The notes beneath the pieces are model-generated. The model was not told the DNA's origin and searched no databases. It saw only the letters and a program-made list of their open reading frames with translations. DNA of 64,000 bases from Amanita rubescens (taxonomy: Eukaryota; Basidiomycota; Agaricomycetes; Agaricales; Amanitaceae), in the NCBI GenBank assembly GCA_015039365.1, contig WION01000005.1, forward strand, positions 744,001 through 808,000, in the 5' to 3' direction. Made by a program: the position numbers and the translations under genes. Shown here in pieces: positions 1 to 11,912 of this stretch; the first letter of the stretch is position 1, and each line of letters begins with the position of its first letter.

Positions 1-3000
1 AGGTGGTATTTGCGATACATGAGAAAAGTTGCGAGATCGTCCGTTTTTGGTGTTGCCAGGTAGAGATTCGTTGCTCGCGTCTTTGGCATCGCGTTTAGAC
101 GACGAGGGTTGATCCCAGCGTTCGTTACTATGGGGTGGTACAAGAGTAGAACTACCGCTGCTCTGACCGCTTTGGCCGCTATGTGCTCTTGCCATTTGGG
201 GTGCAGATACTTGACTGGATACGTTGCTCGAAGCTCTGGGCCGCGTAAACGTCGATGACGAACGCGATCGCATCGCCGCTACTGCGTGGCGTTCCTGCGC
301 CTCCCATGCTCTCCATTTTTCGCAAGCACCGTCGAACGCGATCCGATCCGGTGGAGGCAGACAAAGCGAAATACTCCAATCGAAGCGATCGCGGAGCGCA
401 TACCCGAGGACGTACTGGTCTTGCATATCACTGCAACGCAGTTAGCTCAGGAGGCCATATCGCAACCCCTCACAAACCCCCACTCACAATCTAAAGTTGG
501 AAATTAATTCGTCAAACTCATCCCTCGTCATATCCGCAATCCTCTCTCTGAAAATGTCTTGAATGCTCCTGCCGCTATCATTAGAAGACAACGACGTCCG
601 CGGTCTTGGTCCAGATCCACTGGTAGTCATCAACCGGTGATTATCCGCTGAACCTCGCGGCTTTTGTTGCTCTTCCAACACCCACTCCCACATCGACTCC
701 ACGCATGCCAACACCTCCAAAACGCGCAGCGCAAGGTGCAGATTAAGTGTTTTCAAATCTAAATTGAGTTGCCCGTTCGGGAGCCTCGAGCTGCGCCTAA
801 TCGCAGCCGCGATGGTCATCTCACGAGTCCACTTGTTAAATCCGACGCGCGTCGAGGGCGCAAAAGCAGTTGGCCTCGTCTCATCCAGCGAAACATACGG
901 CGACCCGTGCTGTAAAAGAGATTGCATCGATAAGAAACGCGATTTCTCGTTCATCTCGGGCTCAACGTCATCACACGCATACAACTCTTCGTCGCTTATG
1001 ACGTGTTCCTTTTTTTCGTCCTCTCCCAGCTTCCTTCTCTCTTCTACCTTACCGAACACGCGGAATTTTCTTGGTGGTAATGGCGGAAAAGTAAATTGTA
1101 TCGCAGGATGTGTTCGCAAATCTGCTCACATGTTGAGAGAGAGAGAAAAAAACGACTCATGGTGCTCGCTCACCTTTGAAATGGAGACCTAGTAAATTAC
1201 CTAACAACGGTAATGGAGACATGTTGATAAATCTAGATGAAAGCATTTCTGTGTACATCATTTCCAGTATTGTATGGTCACGGGGATTAATGGATGGTTT
1301 TGGCAGAGTTGTTAACAAATCGGGTGGCTGGAGGTCTTCAATAGGGGTGATAGGTGTAGGCGTGTGTGATGATGTATTCGCGTTTCGATTGAATATGGGT
1401 GAAATGACGCTTTTAGGAGTAGGAAGCGATAGCGTGGATGTGGATCTCTTGGGCTTAGGAGGCCGGTGCACTTGCTGCCAAGATTCACGGCTAGTCTTGA
1501 CCTGCAACGACGGTCGCGTGGTCCCTTGACTTGAAACGGATGGTGAGGAGCGCTTTCGCGTGCTGTATCGGGCGGTGTCCTCCCCGTCCATCTCCTCTTC
1601 CTCGATGGCCACTTCCCGCATGGGCACAGGAGAATCTGGCCGGGATGATATCGAAAAGTCGTCCAGCGCATCGGCGGGCGATCGATGACTGGAGGGCTTT
1701 GCATCTTCGTCTTCTGACTCCGAGTCGCTGTCCGGATCGACCTGTTTTCCAGGGAAGAAGAGATCTTCTTCAATCAACTGGGCGGTATGAGAGCGCTGAT
1801 CGGAAGGCAGGTTACAGAAATGGATACCTCAAAGGCAGCCCCTGGTTTCATAACCCGAGTTAATTCCTCGAGCAGCGGATCCCACTGGATATAGAAGTTC
1901 AGAGAGAGGCAACGCAGTACAGATCAAATGGCTGCTAACCTTATCCTCAGGAACACCAAGGGCGATACGTTTGATGTGCCTGTAAAGAATTAAAATGGGG
2001 ACACACTGGTAACTACCATCAAACATACACGAAGTCAAATTCTTCATCTGGAAAGGGAAGCTTCTCGAGGCTGGTGGCAGGTTAGAGCGTGGTTTTGATG
2101 AGAAACTGTGACGAGGACTGACAAGTTGGCCTGCACCCAGGTGATCCGAGACGCAAGATCGGGGGAGCCTATCCGCTGAAGATCAGGGTGAAGGGGAACA
2201 ATGTCCAGACCTGCAAACCTGTCAACGCACAGGACCCCCTGATAGGTGATAAAAATCTCACCAACAAAATGACAATCCTAAATTAACGGTAAGTGAAGAG
2301 ATAAAGGAGATGGCGTATCACATACCTTCCAAACTTTAGCACAGCCAATAATCCAGGAACCCGTTCCTACGCCACATTTATTATCTACACTACGCGCGTG
2401 AGATTGCGCTAGTACGCACCACAGCCTAAATCTAGCCTAAACGGCTAGTGAGCTGAAGAAAAAAAGAACACAACGCGTGACATACACTCTCGCGGGTGGC
2501 GTTTTGAACACGTGCCAAGTAAAGCTACCGCAGGCATCATGGCAAAACGCCGTCTCCCAGACGTCACTGAGCACGCGATTAGGATTGAGTAAACGGGGGT
2601 AAAAACGCGAAACTGACAGATCTAAAACGTCTCGCTCGAAATTCCTCGGGTAGGGTACTCTGTCTGGGAGATAAGGATGATGTTTCTTCCCTGCAACGAC
2701 ACCGTTTCCACCAAAGCTGACTGATCTGCCTTTTTTCACAAACTGAGCCTCACGTGCGCTGATGTTCCGTATTAGTTCTTCGAGGATTTTGCGGTCTGGG
2801 GTGGAGAACCGAGGATCAGTACTTGCGCTCTGACGCGGCTCTATTTTAGGGACGGAAGAGGTTTTTTTTAAGCCAAGGAATTTGAGAGGCATAGAAGGGG
2901 ATGGAGGGATGGGCTGAAAGGAGATGGTGGAAGAGGAATGAGCTGAGCGGTAGCTAAAGGAATCGGCAAAGATTGAACTTGAAGAGACGGGGGCACGGGG

Positions 3001-3361
3001 CGAAGGTTGTTGTTGCTTCGCTTGAGTCCCGATACTCTTCCTTCTTGGACCGATGCCGAAATCAGCAAATGACTTGTTTGTTCCTGATGAGCTGGACGGT
3101 CTCTGGTGGGAGAAGTTGTTAAGTACTACTACATGTGTTGCGAAGGCAACGACGTACGGGAGAACGCTTTGGTTTTGGATTAGATGGAGCAGGGGCGGGA
3201 TAGAGCTCCCATGGAGTGACTTCTTCTACCAAACCAGTTGGTAATGAAGGACCTGAGATTGACTGGAACTCCCATGGAGTGATTTCGACGCGTGATGCTG
3301 GTTGCGAGGGGCGTCTAGCAGGGACATCTGGTGGAATAGTAGGAGGCCATGGAAGGGACAT
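1..3361 (-). CDS. LaeA-like SAM-dependent methyltransferase, C-terminus cut by window edge
   Basis: Predicted class I methyltransferase of the fungal LaeA-like type; substrate unknown. The start is taken at the ATG at 3361 (MSLPWPPTIP) because an upstream in-frame ATG at 3412 would overlap the next gene. A long low-complexity Ser/Pro N-terminus leads to DVWETAFCHDACGSFTWHVF, then the SAM motif CGVGTGSWIIGCAKVWK, then FVGLDIVPLHPDLQ, FDFVHIKRIALGVPEDKWD and LLEELTRVMKPGAAFE, followed by a variable acidic/Ser-rich linker. Nine introns were placed, near 3103-3157, 2390-2485, 2278-2325, 2211-2261, 2071-2122, 1980-2028, 1885-1939, 1778-1827 and 1122-1172, plus one at 431-487. One exon (2262-2277) is only 16 nt. 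The last visible exon is open to base 1, so the C-terminus is outside the window. The domain call is firm; the biological role is not known. Confidence 0.85.
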
Positions 3362-3395
3362 GAGAAGAAAAGACAAGAAAGCCTGTGGGATTCTA

Positions 3396-4190
3396 TCACA
3401 GTCCGTATACAACAGAGAGCGCCACTACCGCCGCTGCCCGCCGCCGTTCATCTAAATCTTCGACAGCCGTAATCTCAGCCCGAATCTCTTCTAACCTCTC
3501 TAAAACGTTACCATCATCACCGAATATTCGTTCATGAGTCGCCGCAACTTCCTCCGAAGTCCATTCTCCATCTAATGGTGACCATTCCCAATCCGAATCA
3601 ACTTCCACTTCACCCGGTCCGTCCGACTCCACTCCGTCAACTTTCATACTCGGCCACATTACCGTACTCAACGCATCAATAACTCGCGGAAAGTTCGGCA
3701 CATCATCATCATCATCATCACCGTCCCTGACGCATACATACTCAAATCCACGAGATGACAAAAACTGGTCAATCTCTCCATTCTCTTCTTCGTCATCACC
3801 ATCAATCCTCACAGCCAACGACACTTCAGGCTCGTACTCTTGAATATCCCCTGATAGCTTTTCTACATCATCGCGATATGCCTTATCGACGATAACGCTT
3901 AGCCATCCCCAAGATCGCAAACGACAATTCACCCACCTTTCCTCTCGTCCACACAAACACCACAGCAGGAACACCTTCCAGTAAATCGGCGCTGAACTCG
4001 CTCACAGTGTGGGCAGCAAAGTGAACATTCGCAGAGTAGTACTTGTTCGTAATGGTCCAAGGAATCTTGTACTCGGGTTCCGAGTGCTCCCGTTCATCAT
4101 CAGCCATTAATACGCTGGATAAAAGCGAGTGCGTCATCCAGAGATGAGGATATGATCAGAATGCGACAAGACTGGATCAGAAAGAGACAT
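3396..4190 (-). CDS. AAGAB/p34-type alpha- and gamma-adaptin-binding protein
   Basis: Resembles the p34/AAGAB family (yeast Irc6), which assists clathrin adaptor assembly in the cytosol. Visible hallmarks are CRILIISSSLDDALAFIQRI (N-terminal Rossmann-like strand), IPWTITNKYYSANVHF, VPAVVFVWTRGK, then an Asp-rich stretch (DDDDDDVPNFPRVIDALST) and a C-terminal helix around TSEEVAATHERIFGDDGNVL. An intron of 53 nt (donor GTGGGT) joins WTRGK to AYRDDVEKL. The N-terminal part does not read in one frame: a +1 shift is needed between FIQRIN and ADDEREHSEPEY near 4108. The start is also uncertain. The ATG at 4190 needs a second shift; an alternative start lies inside the end of CDC37 and is joined by a 45-nt intron. 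The gene begins 12 bp after the CDC37 stop. Confidence 0.7.
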
Positions 4191-4202
4191 GGGTGCTGCT
4201 AT

Positions 4203-5871
4203 TTACGCCTCTTTACCAGTCTCATCTCGAATCCCTCCTTCTGCAAAGCTAAGAATCCCCGCCATATCAAGACTCTGCACAATCTGTTCCGCTTCCAAGA
4301 CCTCCAAATTAGCCAGTACCTCGTTACCTTGACCAACTCTCCACTCTTCAAGCGCCTCTTGCATTTCCTCCGGGAATCCACTAAACACATCCCACCGGAA
4401 CTGCAATGCCTTGCGAACTTGTTCAATATCCATATCCTCTGTCCCCGGTCCTTCTAGACGCAGATCAGCAGGAGGTGGCCCATCCGGAACGTTGAACGTA
4501 ATATCCTGGTTCTCGCCCTCGGGAACCAACTGGATCTGCTCCCGCGGTTCAGGTTCCTCCTCCTTTGTTGTTTTGACGCGCATCTCGAGGTGTTTATACG
4601 TCTTTTCAACGTCCTCTGTGAACACCTTTGATAGCACGTGTATCCTGCGCAATCATCCTGCAATGCCCATATAAGTAAACGTACTACTAACCAAACGCCC
4701 ACACTCACTTTTTGAAGAATAGGCGGAAACCATCGTGACCCAGCTTTTCGCCGTACTGCAGCACCAGACTCTGGTGCACGCACTGTTTGGCATACCGTTT
4801 CTCTCCTGCTTGTTCGGCTTTGAACGCCGCGACCAGCAGCGCGTCAGACGATCCTTCACCTACCACATCCTGATTATCTTGGATGAAATGAAGTAATTGC
4901 TCGTAATGCCAAAGAGGTATTCTCGAAAATTGTTCAAGGGAGGGTGTCAGCTCGGGAAGTTCTTCTTCTGCTTCGTCATCTGCATCCTCATTCTCTGCTG
5001 CAGGTGGTGCCGCACTCGTTGTAGCCTGAGGATTAAGAACCTCATACGTTGTGGTTGCAGTCTTTGCCTTTGCCTTTACCGGTTCTGATTTGGGAGGAAT
5101 GTACTACCTAGCGTTAGAATCTCACATCCGTGCCACAATGACCACCCACACATACCTTGCTCTCGAACCCGTCATGTAAATCCTCACTCGTTATATGCTT
5201 CTTCTGTTCCTTGATCTCGCTCTCCAACTCCTTCTTATCCTTCTCGATCGTTTCCCCAAGTTGCTTCACATGACTTTCCATCTTCTCCTTCAACAACGCC
5301 CCAATCTTCTCATTCTTTTCACCCTCGGGCATTCCCATCCCCCTCCTTCACCTTTTCCTTTACCTCCTGAGATACCTTTGACAAAAGACTCAACAACATC
5401 CCATCATACGTCTGTTCCAATTCATCGGGATTGTTACCAGGCGGACAATCCCTCGACGGCTCCTTCTCCAATCTCTCAACCAATCCACTAAAATACGCCG
5501 TCGGACTCTGCTCAACGGCAAGCTTCCCAGCAATCTGCGTGATCCGCGGCAACAACACGTTATTGCAGTCAATCTGAGCGCTGAGGTGTACGATCTTGTG
5601 TTTCCGTACTTCCCGCTTCTCGTGGATATCGCGTTGTTTCCATCTATCCGTACGATGCGCGTGCGATGGGGTGTGTGTGTGAAGGAGAGGTAATGGTAAA
5701 AGGTAGTTTTAGATACGTACCGGATGAGCGAGCGCTTATCGACGTTGGGATGTCCTTCGATATCCGAATCGTCTGATAACTTGCCACCCGCGTTAGTGGG
5801 GTACGTCGAGCACGAGTTGGGCGGGCACATCGCACCTCGAGTTGATCCCACTTGGAGTAGTTGAGGGGCAT
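4203..5871 (-). CDS. CDC37: Hsp90 co-chaperone Cdc37
   Basis: Cdc37 loads protein kinases onto Hsp90 in the cytosol. The start MPLNYSKWDQLELSDDSDIE is the canonical N-terminus, followed by HPNVDKRSLIRWKQRDIHEK and HKIVHLSAQIDCNN, the charged coiled coil, ITSEDLHDGFESKYIPPK, the Hsp90-binding middle (FSRIPLWHYEQLLHFIQ, GHDGFRLFFK) and the C-terminal domain ending SLDMAGILSFAEGGIRDETG. Introns follow LE, LIR, FESK and LFFK. Two places break frame by one base: a G5 run at 5339-5343 (between KVKEG and MPEGEKNEK) and AAAGG near 4628 (between DTRAIK and VFTEDVEK). Each can also be bridged by a poor alternative splice: a purine-rich 49-nt intron at the first site, and an acceptor 13 bp downstream at the second. 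The family assignment is certain; whether this copy is intact is not. Confidence 0.9.
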
Positions 5872-6056
5872 GGTTTCTGTGGCGAGTTGAGCGTCAAATG
5901 TATACAACTTTTTATAAGATGACGTCGAATTTTCTAGAATGCCACTTATAAGTTGTGATGTCACGTTCGCAAAACCAAAAAAAAGTGCTATGATTTAAAA
6001 CTAAGAGACTAATTGAACATGAACAATCGTCGTGCAGGTCATCACAGCATGTAAGA

Positions 6057-6076
6057 TAACTAACTAACTAACTAAC
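6057..6076. repeat. (TAAC)5 microsatellite
   Basis: Five perfect tandem copies of TAAC lie in the 403-bp spacer between CDC37 and the kinase gene. No other element is seen in this spacer. Confidence 0.9.
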
Positions 6077-6274
6077 TACGCAAACCAGATGCAAAATGCA
6101 AAGCGTCACAGCGAACAACGTCAACGTGAAGGAGTGTCGTGGAGGGTGGATTCAATGATAATAAGTGTACCGTAAGTTCATGGAAAGCATGCAAACATCA
6201 TCGTCAATTAAGCAAGCGAATAAGTAAATGTTTAAATGAGAAGATAAAAAAAGAGGAAAAAATAAATCAAGGAT

Positions 6275-9200
6275 TCAGGCCACAACGCGAGACAGCCTCT
6301 TAGAGGCAGTCTTGCCAGGCACTATGGCCTTGATCGCGCGTCGGACCATCGCAACAGTCGCGTTGCTCTCGTCCTTTACAATGGGCGTATCGGTACCCAG
6401 TTCATCAACAACCATAGTTGGCCGCGACAACAGATCTGCGCTCGATACAGGTGGAGGCATGACGTGCTTCCGACGTGGTTGAACAACGTCAGGTTGTGTA
6501 GAGTTGCGAGCGGACGGGAGACAGCCAGATTGATAACCTTTGCCAACGCGTTTGACGACGGTGGTAGCCATCAGGAATCGATCGTACATACTCTCTACCT
6601 GTTGCCGTTCAGGTGTACTAATGACACTGATGCTCTGGCTGTTCGGCTGTCGCTGCGGATACGGCTCCACGTAATAGATGGATGAAGTGTCGAGATCGTC
6701 CGTCGAGGACCCCACAGTTAGACGTGTTTCCTCTTGGTCCGCGTCAATCGAGTATCTCTGAGAAAAGGGGACCTGGATGAAGAGGCTGCTATCTATTACT
6801 TGGGAGAGTCTTGGAAGAGGTTCGGGCTTGGGCGCTGCAGGTGGTGATCAGTATGACATCGCATCGTGCTGTAAAGATACTCACGTTTGTTAAGCTCAGC
6901 TTCCAGCAGGGACAAAGTTGCGATATGTGATTGAAGCTTCTCGGCAACGTGCGTGCCTTGTGTCAAGTATGGTTCTGAGCGAGAAGCCAGTGAACAGACA
7001 GCTTCGGGTGACAGTGTTGAAACGGTTGCACGACGTCTCCTTTGAGGAGATTCCGAGCTAGACAACGCCTGGCTCGAGGTCCTCGAGACATCATTGCTCG
7101 ATTGGTCGAGGTACGAAGAATTAGTGATTGTTGAATCGTTCAGCGACTTCATATTCTCTTCCGCGAATATCTGGCTGACTGGCGGAGTATCACGTGGAAC
7201 CCGACCTGAGCGAGCATTAGATGAACGTTGCGGTATTGGTGAAACAGGTAATGGGGGAAGAGCAGTGGACTGCGGCGCCGACAGCGCAAAGTTTTCCCGT
7301 GCATCCTCCACCACCTCTGCGTCATTGTTAGTGCTGCACTTGTAAAACCGGCGGAGACTTACTTTCGACATTGCGCATCCAGATAATCATCCTCTCTGCT
7401 TTCGAGTCTGCATTCACCTTATCATTGTGAAGAGGATGGCGAGCAGGATGGAAAGTGTTAGCTATTTAGGCGTCTTTAGTATGTCAAGAAATAGTTCTAC
7501 TGGTGATGAACCCACCTTCACGAACCAAAGTTTCTTCTTCCCAAGATATATACTCGCTTGAAGGCCCGGCACGCGTCGCGTCGTCCAACATGTCGAAGGA
7601 CGATGCTGTCCGCGGCGTGCTCCTGCCCCTCGTAGAAGGCTTGTAGAATTGCATCGTCTTATCTGTGAAAGACTGAGCTGATAAAGAATTCAGCCATAGA
7701 ATATGACGAACCGATGGATTTCTTGATGCTATGTTTGAGGTGGTTCAATGCAGGGTTACTCGCCCGACGGGCAGCTTCGCCAAGCGCGTTCAATGCGGCT
7801 GTATAACTTGGTTCAGAGCGCTGATCAATGCAGAGATTAATCTCGGGCGACGTACCGGAGCTGGGCGTAGAAGGGATTCGCGGTGATTGATATGCAACTG
7901 GAGGAGCAAGTCTCTCTTCCTGCACAGGCTCTTGGGCATCCTCGTCTCCTATTTTCGACGCTTGCTCTTCCTGCTCTTCACTCTCCGTTTCCAACTCTTC
8001 CAATCTTTGGATCTCACGCAACCGCTGCCTCTCTCTCTCCCAGTCTCGAACTCTGTCCTTTACATGATTACTCTTTTCTTTACTCGTAACCTCTTTCACC
8101 TTCTCTGCCTTACCAGCGTTCTCGCCATGAGCGTAGCGGGCGGTGGAATCACCTAATACTCGACTGCGCCGTTTAGCCTGCGTCTGATCAACCGGTTTAA
8201 GGAACTGGGGTTGCGCAATATTTTCCTTGTTATTGGCATTTCCGAAAGGCTTCCTGTTTGACTTATGGCTAGACTTGGGCACCTTCACGTTTGCGTTCTC
8301 TTTGCCACGAGGTGTCGCCGGGGGAGACGCCTGAATGGGCGATAAACCCGACGCTGGCGCTGCGACGACACGCTTCCGAGAGTGCGCAGGACCTATTTTT
8401 ATAAGCGGAGAAGGATTCACAAGTAGATTCGGCTCACTCTTGGTCGCGGTAACAATCCTTGGTTGCGATTTGGAGTGTGGCGGAGATTGACGACTAGTCA
8501 CGACCCTCAACTTGCTTACCGGACTGTTCTCTAGACCAGGGGGCGTGTCAGGAACCCTATTGACTTTCGTTGGTGGTGTCGCAATAAGGTTGGCCAGATC
8601 TCTGTCGAAAGCCGTAGACGAACACGTATTGCAGCTTGCGGACCGCCCTAATTCTTGTCAATGAATGCGCCATTATAAAGGAACACAACATACGGTGCAT
8701 ATCGCTACCATTTCGACGGTGCCAGTAATCATCTGCCATAGCACCCGTTGCGGTACAACGTAAATCAGCATTAGGCGTGATCATACGACAAAGTAAACGT
8801 TCAAGGTCCAGTGACATATTCCAGGCCCCGACCCATTTTCCTCGTAGCTAGTGCTTGTGAGCGCGGCAAGAAAAATTTAAATATGCTCCGCTTACTGTTC
8901 GAGCCCAATACTGCTCCAGCTCTTCTTTGGTTGTAAATTGTTCACCATCACTGTATTCGAATGGTGTTCGACCAGTCATAATCTCAAAGAATGTTATACC
9001 GAGAGACCAGACATCTGACTTGCGGGTATCATGTAGAAGTCCTCGCGCGCGCTCAGGAGAAAGGTACTACACGAAATTATTGACCAAAGAGTCACCCGTA
9101 TATAGATAAACTTACTTCTGGTGTGCCATATGCAAGGTTGCTGTGGAATGCGGTGCTGGAACGAAGGTCGTATTTTTCTGCAAAGCCAAAATCAACCAGA

Positions 9201-9908
9201 ACTGGGATACTCTTTTCGGAGAGCAGAATATTCGCAGGCCTAATAGAGTTGTAAGGAAAGTTACGATGCGGAGAAAGCACGTGTCTTACTTAATGTCGTT
9301 ATGAACTACACCACGCTTGTGCAGAAATTCCACGCCTGATAGCAGGAAATGGAACCAGTTACGGGCTCTTGTCTCGTCAACCTCGACGGGAATAAGAGTG
9401 GGAAGGTACGCCCTGCTGCGTGTTGGAAATATACAGGTCATCTGAGGTGTCCCACTCACATAGTAATCAACGCATATGACGGGGTTATGATAAAAGAGTG
9501 AAAAGGTACAATGGCAGGGTGGGATTCGGACTTGAATGTTCGTACAATCTTCATTTCATTCCATCTAGAAGACACTTGGCAAAAGACGTCAAATAATTTC
9601 CGAAAGCACCTACAATGATCTAACTCTTGCAGCTGTCGTAGCAGTCTTTGAACGGTGGACTAATTTGACGGCAATCTTCTGTTCGTGATTCTTTACTAGG
9701 TCGTTTTCGTTGGACGGCTTGGGGCGACATAACCAGACACTGCCCCAGTTCCCAAAGCCAATCTAATAATGGCGTAAGTCCGTCGGACGGGAAATAGAAT
9801 GGAGCGCACCTCTTCTATGAATTTGAGTTTCTCGGCTAGGTCTTGATCTGTCAAAGAAAATACGTCGGTGGACTCCGCCTTTGGTTTTGAAGGCTGCGGT
9901 GCGTCCAT
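6275..9908 (-). CDS. Serine/threonine protein kinase with long C-terminal tail
   Basis: Protein kinase catalytic domain near the N-terminus followed by several hundred residues of low-complexity tail. Start [15 protein letters not shown] at 9908. Visible kinase motifs are [12 protein letters not shown] (glycine loop), KIAVKLVHR (ATP lysine), VVHNDIKPANILL (catalytic loop with Asn in place of the usual Arg of HRD; the catalytic Asp is kept), DFGFAEKYD (metal-binding DFG), [14 protein letters not shown] (activation segment end) and [20 protein letters not shown]. The tail holds a charged coiled-coil-like stretch ([20 protein letters not shown]), [10 protein letters not shown], and ends [18 protein letters not shown]. 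About nine introns of 45-60 nt are needed, all in phase. I cannot place it in a named kinase family. It is a cytosolic signalling protein by inference. Confidence 0.8.
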
Positions 9909-10157
9909 AGTGTTGAAGGAAGCTAGAAGTACAGACGAGGAACACACGGGGTCAGGCACCTGAGCCCCAGAATTTCGTGAATCGAACATCTCCATAACAG
10001 ACCAAAACAACGCGTCGTTGAAACAGTCGCGTGTTTTCTTGAATTCTTCCCATCAGTCCTGGATCCCATCACGGTCGATTGATGAGCGCATTCGGCATGT
10101 GCGCGGCAGGCCGACGGGCGTGCCAGAATGCACAAGTGAGCAGGCTAGCTAGTATAC

Positions 10158-10176
10158 AATATTATTATTATTATTT
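10158..10176. repeat. (ATT)n microsatellite
   Basis: A short run of ATT triplets in the 765-bp spacer between the kinase and porin starts. The spacer otherwise shows no gene and presumably holds both promoters. Confidence 0.8.
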
Positions 10177-10673
10177 TGCGAAAGGGTTCGACTTGCCCAA
10201 GGTGCTTACTGCAACTTGTCAATGGCGCAAGAAAACGTGTATCCAGTTCTGTAAGCGGTTTACGTCTTTTACCACGATCATGCAGGCAGAGAAACCGACT
10301 TTGTTCTGATTCAACGTCCTTGTTGCTTTAATTTGGCTTCGCAGGGATGATTTAGGTAACTAGTACGAGGGATTGAATAACGGTTACCTTACCGCCTGGG
10401 AGCGAAGGTTGGCCTCGAGGCTTGCTTGCGCATGGTCAACTGGGTCCGTCGGGCACGAGGCATAATAAAATTTCTTGCTCCGGGCGCACGTCGAACTTGT
10501 ACAGCCCATCGAACTAGTCAGCAACATACGCCTCAATGCGTGCCGTTCCGGAGCTCGCTGGCGTCATGGTCAAGTTATGAAGTGGCGCGATCCGGTCTTT
10601 TCCGTAGAAATTCACACGGTCAGCTCGTCATATTTTCTCGACCGAACTACACTACAAGCCTGTTTCAAACGTC

Positions 10674-11804
10674 ATGTCGCTCCCGCAACCTGTTCCCCCC
10701 TCCTGGAAGGTATTCACAACTTCAATATGTTTTAACACCTGCTTACGGGTGTATAGGATCTCGGAAAATCCTCCCACGACTTGCTTCAGAAGGATTACCC
10801 TTTCACCGGAACTTTCCTGGAGGTCAAGACAAAGACCCCATCCGATGTCACCTTCAAAGTCGCGGGTAATCGAGACAATAAGAGTGACAATATCTCCGGC
10901 GAGCTCGAAGCAAAATATGCCAACCGCAAATATGGCTTGACCTTCACTCAGGCTTGGACCACCTCCAATGTCCTCCGTAGTGTACTGGAGGTTGAGAACC
11001 GGATCGCCAAGGGTCTCAAAGTCGATGTTTCTACTGCCCTCCAACCTGACAAGAATACCAAATCGGCTGTGATCAATGCTGCCTATAAGCAATCCGGCAT
11101 CCACACTCGCGCTGTTCTTGATTTGCTGAAGGTACGTCCCGTCTTTTGCCGACAACACTTGGGTTAAATTACGTGTTCTAGGGACCCACCTTCACCACGG
11201 ACGCCGTTATTGGACGCGACGGATTCCTTGTTGGAGCGGAGGCTGGCTACAACGTCACCGAGGGTAACATTACGCGTTACGCGGTCGCTGCTGGCTATAA
11301 TGCACCCGAATATGCTCTCACTATCCATGGTCTTCACAATTTCAACCAATTCTCAGCGAGCTACTATCACCGCGTCACCAGCGATGTAGAAGCTGGTGCA
11401 AAGGCTGTCTATGACTTCAAGGCAACACACCGTGGTGTTAGCATTGAGGTTGGCACGAAGGCGTGAGTGGGCGGTGCCATACTATGTCACTTTGAACTCA
11501 TTTTGTTCAGTTACCTTGACCCTTCTTCTTTTGTGAAGGCTAAGATCAACGACGTTGGTGTCATTGCTCTTGGTACGACTTTTATGATTTTCGATGGCCT
11601 GATGACTAATAGCTGTTCAGGCTACTCACAAACTCTGCGCCCGGGCGTTAGGGCATCCTTTGGTCTTGCCCTCGACACCCAGAAGTTGAACGAGGCACAA
11701 ACTACTGGTCCTACTCACAAGGTATGTTGAGAAGTAACTTATTTGATTGATGTTCATGAATTATGATTTTGAAGGTTGGACTCAACCTCGTCTTTGACGC
11801 TTGA
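10674..11804 (+). CDS. POR1: Mitochondrial outer-membrane porin (VDAC)
   Basis: Voltage-dependent anion channel that passes metabolites such as ADP and ATP across the outer mitochondrial membrane. Start MSLPQPVPPSWKDLGKSS, then DLLQKDYPFTGTFLEVKTKT, typical of the fungal VDAC N-terminal helix and first beta strands. Alternating beta-strand sequence continues through ELEAKYANRKYGLTFTQAWT, TLQPDKN-type loops, GIHTRAVLDLLKGPTFTTDA, VSIEVGTKAYLDPSSFVKAK and GYSQTLRPGVRASFGLALDT to the C-terminal GLNLVFDA. Five introns are placed, all with GT donors: after PSWK, after DLLK, within GTKAY, within ALGYS and after THK. The spliced length of about 290 residues fits the family. No frame problems were seen. 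Confidence 0.95.
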
Positions 11805-11912
11805 GTGTGGTTCTGTATGTGACGTAGATAATAAATTACATGTGTCATATTCAATATACTATCTGCTCACGCTGTTTCTCACTGTGTACGAATTTGTCTC
11901 TCTACCATCACA

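Noticed and set aside
3362..3412. Upstream in-frame ATG at 3412 as the methyltransferase start
   Set aside because: It would overlap the end of the AAGAB gene; the ATG at 3361 avoids this and begins the low-complexity N-terminus.
3700..3721. CAT/ATG triplet run as an independent repeat element
   Set aside because: It is the antisense of a short Asp run in the AAGAB homologue and is coding.
10181..10201. tRNA B-box-like GGTTCGACTTG
   Set aside because: It departs from the B-box consensus at the end, and no A box or cloverleaf could be built around it.
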